NCBI RefSeq assembly: GCF_014191055.1
Contig: NZ_JACHWB010000007.1
Coordinates: 100,889 to 164,888, forward strand
Source of the DNA: Microvirga lupini
GTDB taxonomy: Bacteria > Pseudomonadota > Alphaproteobacteria > Rhizobiales > Beijerinckiaceae
Direction: 5' to 3'
DNA length: 64,000 nt
Made by a program: the position numbers and the translations under genes. Shown one piece after another: positions 1-8,764 of the stretch. How positions within the stretch are numbered: the first letter of the stretch is position 1; every line of letters starts with the position of its first letter. The notes below the pieces were generated by a model that was not told the DNA's origin, did no database searches, and was given only the letters and a program-made list of their open reading frames with translations.

Positions 1-373
1 CCACCTTCTTGACGGTGGGCAGCACCTGATCGGAGAACTTCACCTCGCCGACGCCGAGCGCCCGGCCGCGGCCCGGAGAGCCGCCCCAGCCGAGGAAGAA
101 GCCGGTCATCTGCCACAGGGCATCGAGGCCAAGGCAGCCCGGCATCACCGGATCGCCCTTGAAATGGCAGGGGAAGAACCAGAGGTCCGGCCGCACATCG
201 AGTTCCGCCACCACATGGCCCTTGCCATAGGCGCCGCCGTCCTCACCGATGGAGGTGATGCGGTCGAACATCAGCATGGGCGGGAGCGGCAACTGCGCAT
301 TGCCGGAGCCGAACAACTCTCCGCGCCCGCAGGCAAGGAGCTCTTCATACGTAAAGCTGGACTGGCGGGCCAT
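1..373 (-). CDS. fabA: 3-hydroxydecanoyl-ACP dehydratase FabA (3' end outside window)
   Basis: FabA dehydrates 3-hydroxyacyl-ACP and isomerises trans-2- to cis-3-decenoyl-ACP in unsaturated fatty acid synthesis, in the cytoplasm. The reverse strand reads [20 protein letters not shown], then [28 protein letters not shown] and [19 protein letters not shown]. The [11 protein letters not shown] block carries the hotdog-fold active-site His. The window edge removes roughly the last quarter of the protein. I chose the ATG at 373, which has AAAGGA about 12 bases upstream and matches the usual family N-terminus; an in-frame ATG at 394 would add seven residues. It is divergent from irr, a neighbourhood common in Hyphomicrobiales. 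Family assignment is firm, the start less so. Confidence 0.93.
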   Translation of the reverse strand, partial: MARQSSFTYEELLACGRGELFGSGNAQLPLPPMLMFDRITSIGEDGGAYGKGHVVAELDVRPDLWFFPCHFKGDPVMPGCLGLDALWQMTGFFLGWGGSPGRGRALGVGEVKFSDQVLPTVKKV

Positions 374-633
374 GCCGGATGCCGATCCTTTCATGATGTC
401 GCACGAGCGGCCGCGGGATACCCCAGGGCCATGGATGCGGCTCTGGTAGCACAGGCTTGGCCATCCATCAAAGCACCTGCGCGAGGATTCTTTGCAGCCT
501 CAAACCTGATCCCAACAACCTTGCCAAGAACCCTGCTTCCCATGAGCCATGTGGGGGCAGCCTTGCGGCAACCCTCTCGCTTTCCTATGATGGTGATGTT
601 AGAAGCGCGCATTCGTCCATTCAGTTCCGTGAC

Positions 634-1104
634 ATGACCGATCCTTTGTCCGCCTACATCGCATCCACCACCGCTCCGGCTCACCGGAAGGGTTGCCCCG
701 TGTCCGAATTGCGGGACAAGCTGCGTCGCGTGGGTCTGCGTCCGACCCGTCAGCGCGTGTCCCTGGGCTGGCTTCTGTTCGGCAAGGGCGACCGGCACAT
801 CACGGCCGAGATGCTCTTCGACGAGGCGTCCCGCGCCCGCGTTCCGGTGTCGCTCGCGACCGTCTACAACACCCTGCACCAGTTCACGGAAGCCGGCCTC
901 CTGCGCCAGCTCGCGGTGGACGGCGCCAAGGCCTATTTCGACACCAACCCCACCGAGCACCACCATTTCTTCCTGGAGGAAGAGGGCGAGCTCGTGGACA
1001 TGCCCTCCTCGGGGCTCAGCGTCGCCGACCTGCCCCAGCCGCCCGAGGGCATGGAGGTGGCGGGCGTCGAGGTGATCGTCCGCCTGCGCCGCAAGGGCGC
1101 CTGA
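634..1104 (+). CDS. irr: Iron response regulator Irr (Fur family)
   Basis: Irr is the heme-responsive Fur-family regulator of iron and heme genes in alphaproteobacteria; it binds DNA under iron limitation and, in characterised relatives, is degraded when heme binds. The 156-residue protein has a Cys-Pro heme regulatory motif (GCPVSELR, Cys21), the winged-helix region GLRPTRQRVSLGWLLFGKG, SLATVYNTLHQFTEAGLL as recognition helix, and the triple His of the second heme site (EHHHFFLEE, His109-111). I chose ATG 634, which gives the normal Irr length; the reading frame stays open upstream but lacks homology. No good ribosome-binding site precedes it. It is divergent from fabA. Likely targets within this window are the iron genes at 37.8-43.4 and 58.1-59.9 kb (inference). 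Confidence 0.95.
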   Translation: MTDPLSAYIASTTAPAHRKGCPVSELRDKLRRVGLRPTRQRVSLGWLLFGKGDRHITAEMLFDEASRARVPVSLATVYNTLHQFTEAGLLRQLAVDGAKAYFDTNPTEHHHFFLEEEGELVDMPSSGLSVADLPQPPEGMEVAGVEVIVRLRRKGA

Positions 1105-1145
1105 GAACCTGCATCCTTTTCGGGAGAGCGGCGTCCCCGTTTAGC

Positions 1146-1280
1146 CCATCGCGCGCGGAAAAGTGGCCCCGGTTTTCGCTAGCCCGGCCCGCTGGGTCCG
1201 CCTCAACGAGGCGCAGCTTAAGGGATTGAGCATCGGATCAATCCCAAAAGTGCCTTCCACTTTTGGGCCCGATACTCCAG
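1146..1280. repeat. Compound dispersed palindromic repeat
   Basis: Non-coding stretch between irr and the EamA gene made of palindromic units. Bases 1243-1252 (CCCAAAAGTG) and 1258-1267 (CACTTTTGGG) form a perfect 10-bp inverted repeat with a 5-base loop. Just upstream, near 1151-1180, a GGAAAAGTGG...CCGGTTTTCGC pair forms a second hairpin. Bases 1258-1280 match 25085-25107 at 19 of 23 positions, so this is a repeat family within the window. Similar short palindromic repeats are widespread in Hyphomicrobiales intergenic DNA. The hairpin could also end irr transcription, but no T-run follows. Confidence 0.65.
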
Positions 1281-2156
1281 ATGCCGCTCAGCCATAGCCT
1301 CATTGCCCTCTTCGTCACGCTCCTCTGGGGCCTGAGCTTCGTGGTCATCAAGCTTGGGGTCGGCACCACGCCGCCCCTGCTGCTGGCAGCCCTTCGCTTC
1401 CTTTTCGCCGCCGTCCCGGCGGTTTTTTTCGTTCCACGTCCGAAGACCCGCTGGACGAACGTGGTGGCTTACGGGTTCTTCCTCGGCGTCGCCCAGTTCG
1501 GGCTGCTTTTTGCCGCCATCGCGTTCGGCATGCCGGCGAGCCTCGCCTCCGTGGTCATGCAGGCGCAGGTCTTCTTCACGATCCTCTTCGCCGCCATCCT
1601 GATGAACGAGCGGCCCGGGCCCCATCAGGTCGTCGGCGGCGTTGTTGCCGGCCTGGGTCTCGTCCTCATCGCCTGGCCCCGCATGACCGGCGGGGGCGCC
1701 GGGCCGTTTCTCATGACGGTGATCGCCGCCGGTTGCTGGGGCGTGGCCAATATCGTGTCCAAGCGGGCCGGGAGGGTCGACATGCTGGGCTATATCGTCT
1801 GGTCGAGCCTGGTCGCGCCGCTGCCGCTGCTGGGGCTGTCCCTGTGGCTCGACGGTCCGGATCAGGTGATGGCGGCGTTCACCCGGATGGATGGCGGGAC
1901 GCTGGCGGCGGTGGCCTATCTCGCCTATCCGACCACGATCTTCGCCTTCGGGATCTGGGCCTATCTGCTCTCCCGCCACCCGGCCGCCACGGTGACACCC
2001 TTCGCGCTCTTCGTGCCCGTAGCCGGCATCCTGGGCTCGGTTCTGATCCTGGGCGAGGCCGTGCACCCGATCGAGGCCGTCGGCGGAGCGGTGATCGTGC
2101 TGGGGCTCGCCTTCAACGTCTTCGGCCTGCGCCTCGTGGGGCGCAGGGCGGTTTAG
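1281..2156 (+). CDS. EamA family (DMT superfamily) transporter
   Basis: Inner-membrane protein of the drug/metabolite transporter superfamily, 291 residues, the normal length for two tandem EamA repeats with ten predicted transmembrane helices. The N-terminal helix reads LIALFVTLLWGLSFVVIKLG, including the typical WG-S-F motif, and the second repeat begins near VIAAGCWGVANIVSKRAG. Members export amino acids or other metabolites (as in RhaT or YdcZ-like groups), but the substrate cannot be read from sequence. ATG 1281 begins a standard first helix; a TTG six codons upstream is inside the repeat and less likely. Stands alone, after the repeat and before convergent small genes. Confidence 0.88.
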   Translation: MPLSHSLIALFVTLLWGLSFVVIKLGVGTTPPLLLAALRFLFAAVPAVFFVPRPKTRWTNVVAYGFFLGVAQFGLLFAAIAFGMPASLASVVMQAQVFFTILFAAILMNERPGPHQVVGGVVAGLGLVLIAWPRMTGGGAGPFLMTVIAAGCWGVANIVSKRAGRVDMLGYIVWSSLVAPLPLLGLSLWLDGPDQVMAAFTRMDGGTLAAVAYLAYPTTIFAFGIWAYLLSRHPAATVTPFALFVPVAGILGSVLILGEAVHPIEAVGGAVIVLGLAFNVFGLRLVGRRAV

Positions 2157-2171
2157 GACGAGCCGTAGCCC

Positions 2172-2318
2172 TCAGCGGATGAAGCCGAAGCCCACGAGCC
2201 CGTAGACGATCAGGAAGATCGCCACGAAGACGTTGAGGAAACGGGGCGCGACCAGGGAGGCGATGCCCAGCACGATGGCAAGGATCGGGAGCAGCTTGAA
2301 GCTCAGGTTCAGACTCAT
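2172..2318 (-). CDS. DUF3096-like small membrane protein
   Basis: A 48-residue protein beginning MSLNLSFKLLPILAIVLGIA and continuing SLVAPRFLNVFVAIFLIVYG to the end at GFGFIR. Two hydrophobic segments flank a short LVAPRFLN turn, matching the pattern of DUF3096 proteins (short, two helices, a P-R-x-L-N turn). Function is unknown in the family. It is too short for ordinary ORF calling but has a clean start and stop. The ribosome-binding site is weak. It lies on the same strand as the SH3-domain gene behind it and converges on the EamA gene. Confidence 0.72.
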   Translation of the reverse strand: MSLNLSFKLLPILAIVLGIASLVAPRFLNVFVAIFLIVYGLVGFGFIR

Positions 2319-2391
2319 GGAAGAAGGCTTTCGCGCATAGGGTTACGATGTTGCCTTCTAGCCCTGCAATTCTTGAAAAATCGGTAAAGGC

Positions 2392-2925
2392 CTACTCGAC
2401 CGTCTCGTTGGGATAGACGCCCCAGAGCTTTTCCTGCTGGATGAAGCCATCCACGTCCCGGGCACCGTCCATGGTGATCATCACCCGGCACCATTTGCCG
2501 TCGCAGCCCTTGATGTTGGTGATCACGCCCGGCTGAAGATGAGCCACCACGGCGCTCTTGTCGTCGGCGCGGTCGAACAGGCTGATCGGAGGCTGGTTGC
2601 CCTTGGCCCAGGGCATGGCGAGGGCCGTGCGGCGCCCCGACAGGAGCGAGTGGAGAACCCAGCCCTCAGTGCCCTCCGAATCGCGGATGCGGCGCCAGGT
2701 CTCGTATTCGGCGATGATCTCCACGGGGAGACCGGCGCGCTGGAACACCCAGGCGGTTCGGTGGTCCTTGGACGGTCCCTCGCGCAGGTTCACCCGGTCG
2801 GTCTTGAGGCTGACATAGCGGGGCACGGGCAGGCCGGTGCCCAGGCGTCCGCCCGGAGGCTGCTGCGCAAGAGCCGCGCCAGTGCTCAGGCTCGCGACAG
2901 CAAGGGCAAGGATGATCTTGCGCAT
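2392..2925 (-). CDS. Secreted SH3-domain protein
   Basis: A 177-residue exported protein. The signal peptide is MRKIILALAVASLSTGAALA, cleaved before QQPPGG. Two bacterial SH3-type segments follow: VSLKTDRVNLREGPSKDHRT to WVLHSLLSGRR (about residues 40-100) and a second around VAHLQPGVITNIKGCDGKWC. Such domains usually bind cell-wall peptides, so a periplasmic envelope role is plausible but not proven. ATG 2925 is chosen because GGAGG lies five bases upstream; the frame is open five codons further. Its divergent neighbour is the 2-hydroxyacid dehydrogenase, and the 165-base gap must hold both promoters. Confidence 0.85.
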   Translation of the reverse strand: MRKIILALAVASLSTGAALAQQPPGGRLGTGLPVPRYVSLKTDRVNLREGPSKDHRTAWVFQRAGLPVEIIAEYETWRRIRDSEGTEGWVLHSLLSGRRTALAMPWAKGNQPPISLFDRADDKSAVVAHLQPGVITNIKGCDGKWCRVMITMDGARDVDGFIQQEKLWGVYPNETVE

Positions 2926-3090
2926 GGTTCCTCCGAACATGACTTTGTCTTGGATGGCCGGCTCTGGTAGATAAGCTTGACGGATGCCGCCATGTGGCGG
3001 GTCGTCCCCTTTGATGACTGAGCCAGGGTTAAGAGAGCGTGAAACTCGTTACAGTTCGCGGTTTTTTCGGTGTTGGGGGCATGTGAGCCG

Positions 3091-4083
3091 ATGAAAAAAA
3101 GACCCGTGGTCGTTGTCACCCGCCGCCTGCCCGACGTGATCGAAACGCGCCTGCGTGAATTGTTCGACACGCGCCTCAATCTCGAGGACAAGCCGCTCTC
3201 AGCCGAAGAGCTTAGCGAGGCCGTCAAGACGGCCGACGTGCTGGTTCCCACCATCACCGACGAGATCGATGCGGGCGTCATCGGGCAGGCCGGACCCAAC
3301 CTGAAGCTCATCGCCAATTTCGGCAACGGCGTCGACAACATCGACGTCTCGGCCGCGGTGGCGAAGAGCATCACCGTCACGAACACGCCGGGGGTTCTCA
3401 CCGAGGACACGGCCGACATGACCATGGCGCTGATCCTGGCGGTGGCCCGCCGCATTCCCGAGGGTGCCCGCGTGATCCCCGACGGAGACTGGGCCGGCTG
3501 GTCGCCCACCTGGATGCTGGGGCGGCGCATCACCGGCAAACGCCTCGGCATCGTCGGCATGGGTCGCATCGGCCAGGCGCTGGCCCGGCGTGCGAAAGCC
3601 TTCGGGTTGTCCATCCACTACCACAATCGTCGCCACGTGCCGCCGAAGATCGAGACCGAGCTCGAGGCGACCTACTGGGAATCCCTCGACCAGATGCTGG
3701 CCCGCATGGACATCGTGTCCGTGAACTGCCCGCATACGCCCGCCACCTATCACCTGCTCTCGGCCCGGCGCCTGAAGCTCATGAAGCCCGACGCGATCCT
3801 GGTGAACACCGCCCGCGGCGAAATCATCGACGAGGGGGCTCTCACCAAGCTCATCGAAGCGGGCGCCATCGCGGGTGCGGGCCTCGACGTGTTCGAGGAG
3901 GAGCCGGCCGTCAATCCGCGCCTCGTGCGGCTGGCCAAGCAGGGCAAGGTGGTGCTCCTGCCCCATATGGGCTCGGCGACGCACGAGGGGCGCGTCGCCA
4001 TGGGCGAGAAGGTGATCGTCAACATCCGCGCCTTCGTGGACGGCCACAAGCCACCGGATCGCGTGCTGCCCAGCATGCTGTGA
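3091..4083 (+). CDS. D-2-hydroxyacid dehydrogenase (glyoxylate/hydroxypyruvate reductase type)
   Basis: Cytoplasmic NAD(P)-dependent reductase of the D-isomer-specific 2-hydroxyacid dehydrogenase family, 330 residues. The cofactor fold shows LGIVGMGRIGQALARRAKAF (GxGxxG). The catalytic triad is visible as Arg in NTARGEIIDEGAL, Glu in LDVFEEEP and His in LLPHMGSATHEGR. The closest family match I recognise is D-glycerate dehydrogenase / glyoxylate reductase, giving a role in glyoxylate or serine metabolism; the exact substrate is uncertain. The start at 3091 follows the family N-terminus. A separate, more diverged hydroxyacid dehydrogenase occurs at 29288. Confidence 0.87.
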   Translation: MKKRPVVVVTRRLPDVIETRLRELFDTRLNLEDKPLSAEELSEAVKTADVLVPTITDEIDAGVIGQAGPNLKLIANFGNGVDNIDVSAAVAKSITVTNTPGVLTEDTADMTMALILAVARRIPEGARVIPDGDWAGWSPTWMLGRRITGKRLGIVGMGRIGQALARRAKAFGLSIHYHNRRHVPPKIETELEATYWESLDQMLARMDIVSVNCPHTPATYHLLSARRLKLMKPDAILVNTARGEIIDEGALTKLIEAGAIAGAGLDVFEEEPAVNPRLVRLAKQGKVVLLPHMGSATHEGRVAMGEKVIVNIRAFVDGHKPPDRVLPSML

Positions 4084-4155
4084 CATCAATGCCGAACCCC
4101 GCAGCAAGGGCGACTCGGCGGCGACGATCGAGGCTCTTCTGATCTGACGTTCAAG

Positions 4156-4175
4156 AGGGGCGGCTTTGCGCCCCT
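4156..4175 (+). terminator. Possible terminator hairpin
   Basis: AGGGGCG (4156-4162) pairs perfectly with CGCCCCT (4169-4175) around a six-base loop, about 70 bases after the dehydrogenase stop. No T-run follows, so it may act only weakly or with Rho. Confidence 0.35.
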
Positions 4176-4344
4176 ATCCGTGTTTGGACGGCATGCCTGA
4201 CACCCACAGCCCTCACCTGGATGTGAACATGTGGGCTGCGTCACGATGCAACTGAAAACCACCTTGAGCATAAACATATGTGAGTGCGGCTAAGAACGGA
4301 GTTTGGCCAGAACAGGGCTGCTCTTCTCCTCAGCAACGATCTGT

Positions 4345-5064
4345 ATGACCAACCCCCTGATTTTAAAGCTTGAACAGCGCGACCAGCTCTCCGACGAAGA
4401 GAAGAGGACGCTGGAAAACGCGATCTCGCGCATTCGGGTGGTCGAGGCCGACGAGGACATCGTGCGGGAGGGCGACCGCCCGGCCGAGAGTTCCCTGCTC
4501 CTGGATGGATTTGCCGCCCGCTACAAGATCGTGTCGAACGGACGGCGGCAGATCTCCGCGCTCCATGTGCCCGGCGACTTCCTCGATCTGCACAGCTTCC
4601 TGCTGAAGACGATGGATCACGGCGTTCTGGCGCTGACCACCTGCCGGATCGCCACCGTGCCGCACACGACTCTTGAGAAGATCACCGACGAATATCCGCA
4701 CCTCACGCGGTTGCTCTGGCTCAATACGCTCATCGATGGGGCCATCCACCGGGAATGGCTCACCGCCATGGGGCGCCTCTCGGCGACCGCCCACATGGCG
4801 CATCTGATCTGCGAGCTTTACCTGCGCCTCAGGGCCGTCGGCCGCGCCGAGGGGGACACGGTCCAGCTGCCGATCACCCAGGCGGAGCTCGGCGACACCC
4901 TGGGGCTTTCGACCGTCCACGTGAACCGCGTGCTGCAGGAGCTGCGCAAGGAAGGGCTGATCCGTTTCCAGGGCGATGCGCTCACCATTCTCGACTGGGA
5001 GCGGCTGAAGACGGTGGGCGAGTTCACCTCCACGTATCTCAGCCTGCAGAACGAGGACCGCTAA
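4345..5064 (+). CDS. Crp/Fnr family transcriptional regulator
   Basis: A 239-residue cytoplasmic regulator with an N-terminal cyclic-nucleotide-binding-like beta-roll (residues 20-130, including GRRQISALHVPGDFLDLHS) and a C-terminal winged helix. The recognition helix is in ITQAELGDTLGLSTVHVNRV. It lacks the N-terminal cysteine set of oxygen-sensing FNR, so it is not an iron-sulfur sensor; the effector is unknown. The VHVNR helix differs from the E-x-x-S-R signature that reads TTGAT boxes, so I do not assign it to the FixK-type boxes found at 24-28 kb. ATG 4345 gives the normal family length. Its 3' end overlaps the convergent amine oxidase gene by 26 bases. Confidence 0.86.
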   Translation: MTNPLILKLEQRDQLSDEEKRTLENAISRIRVVEADEDIVREGDRPAESSLLLDGFAARYKIVSNGRRQISALHVPGDFLDLHSFLLKTMDHGVLALTTCRIATVPHTTLEKITDEYPHLTRLLWLNTLIDGAIHREWLTAMGRLSATAHMAHLICELYLRLRAVGRAEGDTVQLPITQAELGDTLGLSTVHVNRVLQELRKEGLIRFQGDALTILDWERLKTVGEFTSTYLSLQNEDR

Positions 5065-6325
5065 GCTTGGCGGCGATCTCGCCGGCGGCCCGCTCGCCCT
5101 CCTCCCAGGCACCGCCCGCCGTGCCCCATTGAGCGCGCGAGAGCGCCTCGCCGGCAAACCAGATCCGCTCGCCCACTGGCGCCTTCAGGGTGTCGCGGAT
5201 GGCGGAGAGCCCCGGTGGCACCACCGCCCAGGAGGCGCGCGACCACGGATCGTTGCGCCAGGCGGTGCCGTGCAGGGCCGTGAGACTGCGGATGGCCCGG
5301 TGGCCGAAATGCTCCGCCAGAACGTCGCGGGCGAACCGGAAAGGCGCGTGGGCATCCCGCCGGTCGAAGCTGGCTGCGATAGGCTGGTCGAGCTCAAAGA
5401 AATGGAACGGCGTGCTGTCGATGCAGGTGAGAAGGCCCGGCGGCTCCCGGCGCGTGCCGGTGAGGCTGGCCAGCCGATCCGCGCCGCGGAACGGCGAATC
5501 CGGCCAGTGCAGCACCACATGCTCGTAGACGCCCTGCGTGAAGCCGTGGATTGCCTCGTGGACGGCCTGCGGCAGGGCGGGCGCGAAGCGGATCGCGTCC
5601 TGCTGCAGCACCGCCATGGGGGTGGTCACGATGACGGCTTTTCCGCGCAGCGTTCCGACGGCGGTCTCGACCCGCACGCCCGATCCCGACCAGTCGATGG
5701 CGCGGACGGGAGCTTCCAGTTGAATTGGCAGGTCCTTCCCAAGCCTTGCCACATAGGCGCCGAGCCCTCCGGCGATGAAGAGATTGTCGGCATATTCCAT
5801 GCTCGGGAAATCGTGCAGGCTGACCTCCTCGAGCGGCCGCCCTGAGACCAGCCCATGGATGGCCGCCACCCGGTGCCCCTGCGGCCCCATGGGAGGCAGA
5901 ACCTTCGCGGCTGCCTGGTCCTCACGGGCTTTCGCCGCCTGAGTCATGGCCCTGTCGGCCATGGCGAAGGCGCGGTCGAGCGCTGCTCGCTCAACCCTGC
6001 GGCCTGCCCGGCCCCGCACGAAGAAATGCCCGTCCACGGGAGCCCGGCGCAGGGGCTCGCGCCGCTCCCGACCGAGCTTCACCAGCGGGTTGATCGGGCC
6101 CGCATGAAGCCAGTGGGCGCCAAGATCCAGCGGATGGCCCTTGAAGCGTCGCGTCAGCGTGCGACCACCGATGCGGTCCCTAGCCTCCAGGAGCGTGACC
6201 GTCAGCCCGTGGGCCATGAGATGCCGCGCCGCCGCAATGCCGGCGCTGCCCGCGCCGACGATGATCACGTCTGGATCCGCCACAGGGGCAATCCACGATT
6301 CGATTTCCAACGACACAGGCTCCAC
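5039..6325 (-). CDS. FAD-dependent amine oxidase
   Basis: Flavoprotein of the monoamine oxidase / polyamine oxidase family, about 428 residues. The N-terminal dinucleotide-binding motif is DVIIVGAGSAGIAAARHL followed by VTLLEARDRIGGRT; the C-terminal FAD motif is IWFAGEALSRAQWGTAGGAW. It would oxidise an amine to an aldehyde with release of hydrogen peroxide; the substrate is unknown. No signal peptide is seen. The start is ambiguous: GTG at 6325 or GTG at 6316 sit just ahead of conserved sequence, while the frame stays open to 6562 across the divergent gene. It may link loosely to the amine catabolism further right, but this is speculative. Confidence 0.82.
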   Translation of the reverse strand: MEPVSLEIESWIAPVADPDVIIVGAGSAGIAAARHLMAHGLTVTLLEARDRIGGRTLTRRFKGHPLDLGAHWLHAGPINPLVKLGRERREPLRRAPVDGHFFVRGRAGRRVERAALDRAFAMADRAMTQAAKAREDQAAAKVLPPMGPQGHRVAAIHGLVSGRPLEEVSLHDFPSMEYADNLFIAGGLGAYVARLGKDLPIQLEAPVRAIDWSGSGVRVETAVGTLRGKAVIVTTPMAVLQQDAIRFAPALPQAVHEAIHGFTQGVYEHVVLHWPDSPFRGADRLASLTGTRREPPGLLTCIDSTPFHFFELDQPIAASFDRRDAHAPFRFARDVLAEHFGHRAIRSLTALHGTAWRNDPWSRASWAVVPPGLSAIRDTLKAPVGERIWFAGEALSRAQWGTAGGAWEEGERAAGEIAAKLSGPRSAG

Positions 6326-6413
6326 ACCCCTCGCTTTGCGACGGCTTCGTTCATAAGTAAGCTCCGCGCCATACAGCAAGCTTGGCCTTGAAGTTCGAGG
6401 AGACGAAGGACAG

Positions 6414-7103
6414 ATGCTCATCCAGTCGGTTTTCGCGGCGGCCCGCGAGGTCTTCTCGCCCGCGCTGCGGCGCATTCTCTGGAAATCGATCGGATTGACC
6501 CTGGCGCTGCTCGTCCTGGTCTGGCTTGGCCTGACGAAGCTCTTCGACATCTTCCTCACCAATCACGATCTCAGTGCCACCTATCCGATCATCGACAGCT
6601 TCGCGTTCTTCCTCGCGGGCTTCGGGCTCTTCGTGGCCCTGGTCTATCTTCTGCCGGCGGTCTCGGCCGTCGTGGCGGGCTATTTTCTCGACGACGTCGC
6701 CGAGGTGGTGGAGCACAAGGATTACCCGGCCGATCCGCCGGGCCGGGCGCTGCCCTTCGGCAAAGCGATCCTCTACGGCATCCGCTTCGCCGGCCTGTCG
6801 CTGCTGGTGAATCTCGTCGCCCTGCTGCTGTTCTTCATCCCCGGCATCAATATCGGGGCGTTCTTCGTCGCCAACGCATATCTGCTCGGGCGCGAATATT
6901 TCGAGCTCGCGGCGGGCCGCTTCTGGCCGGCCGAGGATGTGGCGCGCCTGCGCGTCGAACACCGGGGCACGGTGCTGGCCGCCGGCGCTGTCCTGGCCGG
7001 TCTCGTGCTCGTGCCGGTGGTGAACCTCATCACGCCGGTCTTCGGCGCCGCGATGATGGTTCACCTGCATAAGAAGCTCACCCGCGGCCGGGCGGCGATC
7101 TAA
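6414..7103 (+). CDS. EI24/CysZ-like membrane protein
   Basis: A 229-residue integral membrane protein with four to six helices (for example LTLALLVLVWLGLTKLF, FGLFVALVYLLPAVSAVVAG, LVNLVALLLFFIPGINIGAF and LAGLVLVPVVNLITPVFGA). The FFIPGINIGAFFVANAYLLG segment and the REYFELAA stretch are typical of the CysZ/EI24 family, whose E. coli member takes up sulfate. No sulfate assimilation genes lie nearby, so the substrate is open. ATG 6414 is close to the divergent amine oxidase start. Spacing to the next, convergent gene is 57 bases. Confidence 0.82.
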   Translation: MLIQSVFAAAREVFSPALRRILWKSIGLTLALLVLVWLGLTKLFDIFLTNHDLSATYPIIDSFAFFLAGFGLFVALVYLLPAVSAVVAGYFLDDVAEVVEHKDYPADPPGRALPFGKAILYGIRFAGLSLLVNLVALLLFFIPGINIGAFFVANAYLLGREYFELAAGRFWPAEDVARLRVEHRGTVLAAGAVLAGLVLVPVVNLITPVFGAAMMVHLHKKLTRGRAAI

Positions 7104-7160
7104 GACCGCCGCGAAGGGCAGGCCTCCCTCGGCAGCCGCTAAAAGGACGGGCTTCTCAGT

Positions 7161-8264
7161 TCAGCGGCTCGCCTGCTGGCCGACGGCCGGACCGGAGGCC
7201 CGTTCCGGGTGGAAGTCGGAGGCAGACCCTCCTGACCGGGGGGCGAGCAGGTCTGGCGTTGTTTGCGTCGCATTGCGCTTGAGGTCGAACTGACCGGTCT
7301 TGCGGAAGCGCACCAGATAGCTCGGCACGATGGCCTCAATGGTCGTGGGCGTGATGCCCAGGCCCTGGAGCGTGCGGCCCTCGGCGACGGCTTTGTCCGA
7401 CACCACGTTGTCGCTCTCGAGCAGGATCGCCTGGTCGCGGGTGGTGACAAGCTCGTTCGGCAGCAGGCCGAGGGTCAGCCAGTCGAGCGTGCCCAGGACG
7501 CCGCCCATGGCCCGGGCGGCATTGCCCGGCACGGGCACGATAGCGCGCTTGCGTTCGGTGACCTCGAACACGAACTCCATCATCTGGCGCATCGTGCGGA
7601 TCTCAGGTCCGCCGAGCTCATATGTGCGGCCGGTCGGGACCCGGCCGTCTACCGCCGCCACGATGGCGGCCGCTACGTCGCCGGCATAGACCGGCTGGAA
7701 GCGGGTCTCTGCGCCGGGCAGGGGCAGCACGGGGAGCATGCGGGCGAGCGTCGCGAAACGGTTGAAGGAGCTGTCGCCCGGTCCGAACAGCAAGGAGGGG
7801 CGCAGGATCACCGCATCCGGGCGCTCCCGGAGCAGGCCCGCCTCGCCCTCGGCCTTGGTGCGGGCATAGGCCGATTCCGAGTTCGCATCCGCCCCGATGG
7901 CCGACACATGGGTGAAGGAAACGGCCTTCTTGGCCAGCCGCGCGATCATGGCCGGCGCCTGAGCCTGCAACGTGTCGAAGCGCTGACGGCCGGTTTCCTG
8001 AAGGATGCCCACGAGATTGATCACATGGTCGGCCCGGGCGACCGCATGGGCGACCGAATCCTCGTTCCGCAGGTTGGCATGGATCGGGTGGATCTGCCCC
8101 ACCTTTCCCAAGGGGAGGAAGTTCGCCATGTTCGGCTGCCGGGTCGGCACGAGCACCCGGTAGCCGCGCTGGGCGAGAAGGCTCACCACATAGCGGCCCA
8201 GGAAGCCCGACCCGCCGAAGACGGTGACGATTTGCTGCTCAGGCGTGCGAAGGGCACCGATCAT
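7161..8264 (-). CDS. NDUFA9-like NAD(P)-binding SDR protein
   Basis: A 367-residue atypical short-chain dehydrogenase resembling the complex I accessory subunit NDUFA9. The N-terminal nucleotide motif is VTVFGGSGFLGRYVVSLL, followed by NLVGIL and a FTHVSAIGADANSESAYART stretch in which the usual Y-x-x-x-K is modified to Y-A-R-T-K. In alphaproteobacteria these proteins are conserved near respiratory genes, but function outside mitochondria is unclear. ATG 8264 is well supported by AGGAG seven to eight bases upstream; the longer frame to 8333 runs toward the tRNA and has no homology. The C-terminal 40 residues are low-complexity and may be disordered. Confidence 0.85.
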   Translation of the reverse strand: MIGALRTPEQQIVTVFGGSGFLGRYVVSLLAQRGYRVLVPTRQPNMANFLPLGKVGQIHPIHANLRNEDSVAHAVARADHVINLVGILQETGRQRFDTLQAQAPAMIARLAKKAVSFTHVSAIGADANSESAYARTKAEGEAGLLRERPDAVILRPSLLFGPGDSSFNRFATLARMLPVLPLPGAETRFQPVYAGDVAAAIVAAVDGRVPTGRTYELGGPEIRTMRQMMEFVFEVTERKRAIVPVPGNAARAMGGVLGTLDWLTLGLLPNELVTTRDQAILLESDNVVSDKAVAEGRTLQGLGITPTTIEAIVPSYLVRFRKTGQFDLKRNATQTTPDLLAPRSGGSASDFHPERASGPAVGQQASR

Positions 8265-8443
8265 GAAACTCTCCTGCCCGGATAAGAACGTGGTCCAGAG
8301 CTTGGGTGTGAAATTTTGAATCTCTCTAGTCAAACGCCGTTGACCTGTGAAGAGGTGCAGGCTGAAGAAAGCACATCTGCCGCGTTTTCAGCGATTGACG
8401 CGCCGCCAGAAGCACCGTAAACGAAGCCTCGCCGGTAAGGCAT

Positions 8444-8528
8444 GCCCAGGTGGCGGAATTGGTAGACGCACTGCTTTCAGGTAGCAGCGGGTAACACCGT
8501 GGAGGTTCGAGTCCTCTCCTGGGCACCA
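8444..8528 (+). tRNA. tRNA-Leu (anticodon CAG)
   Basis: An 85-nt class II tRNA. The acceptor stem GCCCAGG (8444-8450) pairs with CCTGGGC (8518-8524), followed by A and an encoded CCA (8526-8528). The D arm contains GGAATTGGTAGAC. The anticodon stem CTGCT/AGCAG encloses TTCAGGT, so the anticodon is CAG and the tRNA reads CUG. A short variable arm (CGGGTAACACCG) and the T arm GGAGGTTCGAGTCCTCTCC complete the fold. CTG is a heavily used leucine codon in this GC-rich genome. Confidence 0.97.
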
Positions 8529-8707
8529 ACAATCCCTTAAGGGGTTGATCCGCAAAGACTTCTCAGTCAATCAAAGGCTTGAAGGCGCCCGAGTGATGCA
8601 CACGGGGCTTCTTCGCCCATCACATGGCATCCGTCATATTCAAAAGCTGAAAGCGAGCGGCCTTCACAGGTCGCCTGAAGACCTGTCTCGGTTGGTCCAG
8701 GAAAGGC

Positions 8708-8734
8708 GGAGCCTCGTTCCGTGAGCAAGGCTCC
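8708..8734 (-). terminator. Possible terminator of the gabD operon
   Basis: GGAGCCT (8708-8714) pairs with AGGCTCC (8728-8734), just downstream of gabD on its strand. Read on the reverse strand, a short CCTTTCC tail follows the stem. The T-run is weak, so confidence is low. The rest of the 236-base gap between the tRNA and gabD shows no gene. Confidence 0.35.
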
Positions 8735-8764
8735 TGAAACAACAGGGTGCGGCGTGTAGAGGCT

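Noticed and set aside
597..618. Irr box between fabA and irr (TTAGAAGCGCGCATTC)
   Set aside because: Only one good half-site and wrong spacing, so not reported as a regulatory site.
5039..6562. Long N-terminal form of the amine oxidase starting at 6562
   Set aside because: The extra residues overlap the divergent CysZ-like gene and show no similarity; the flavin motif begins soon after 6325.
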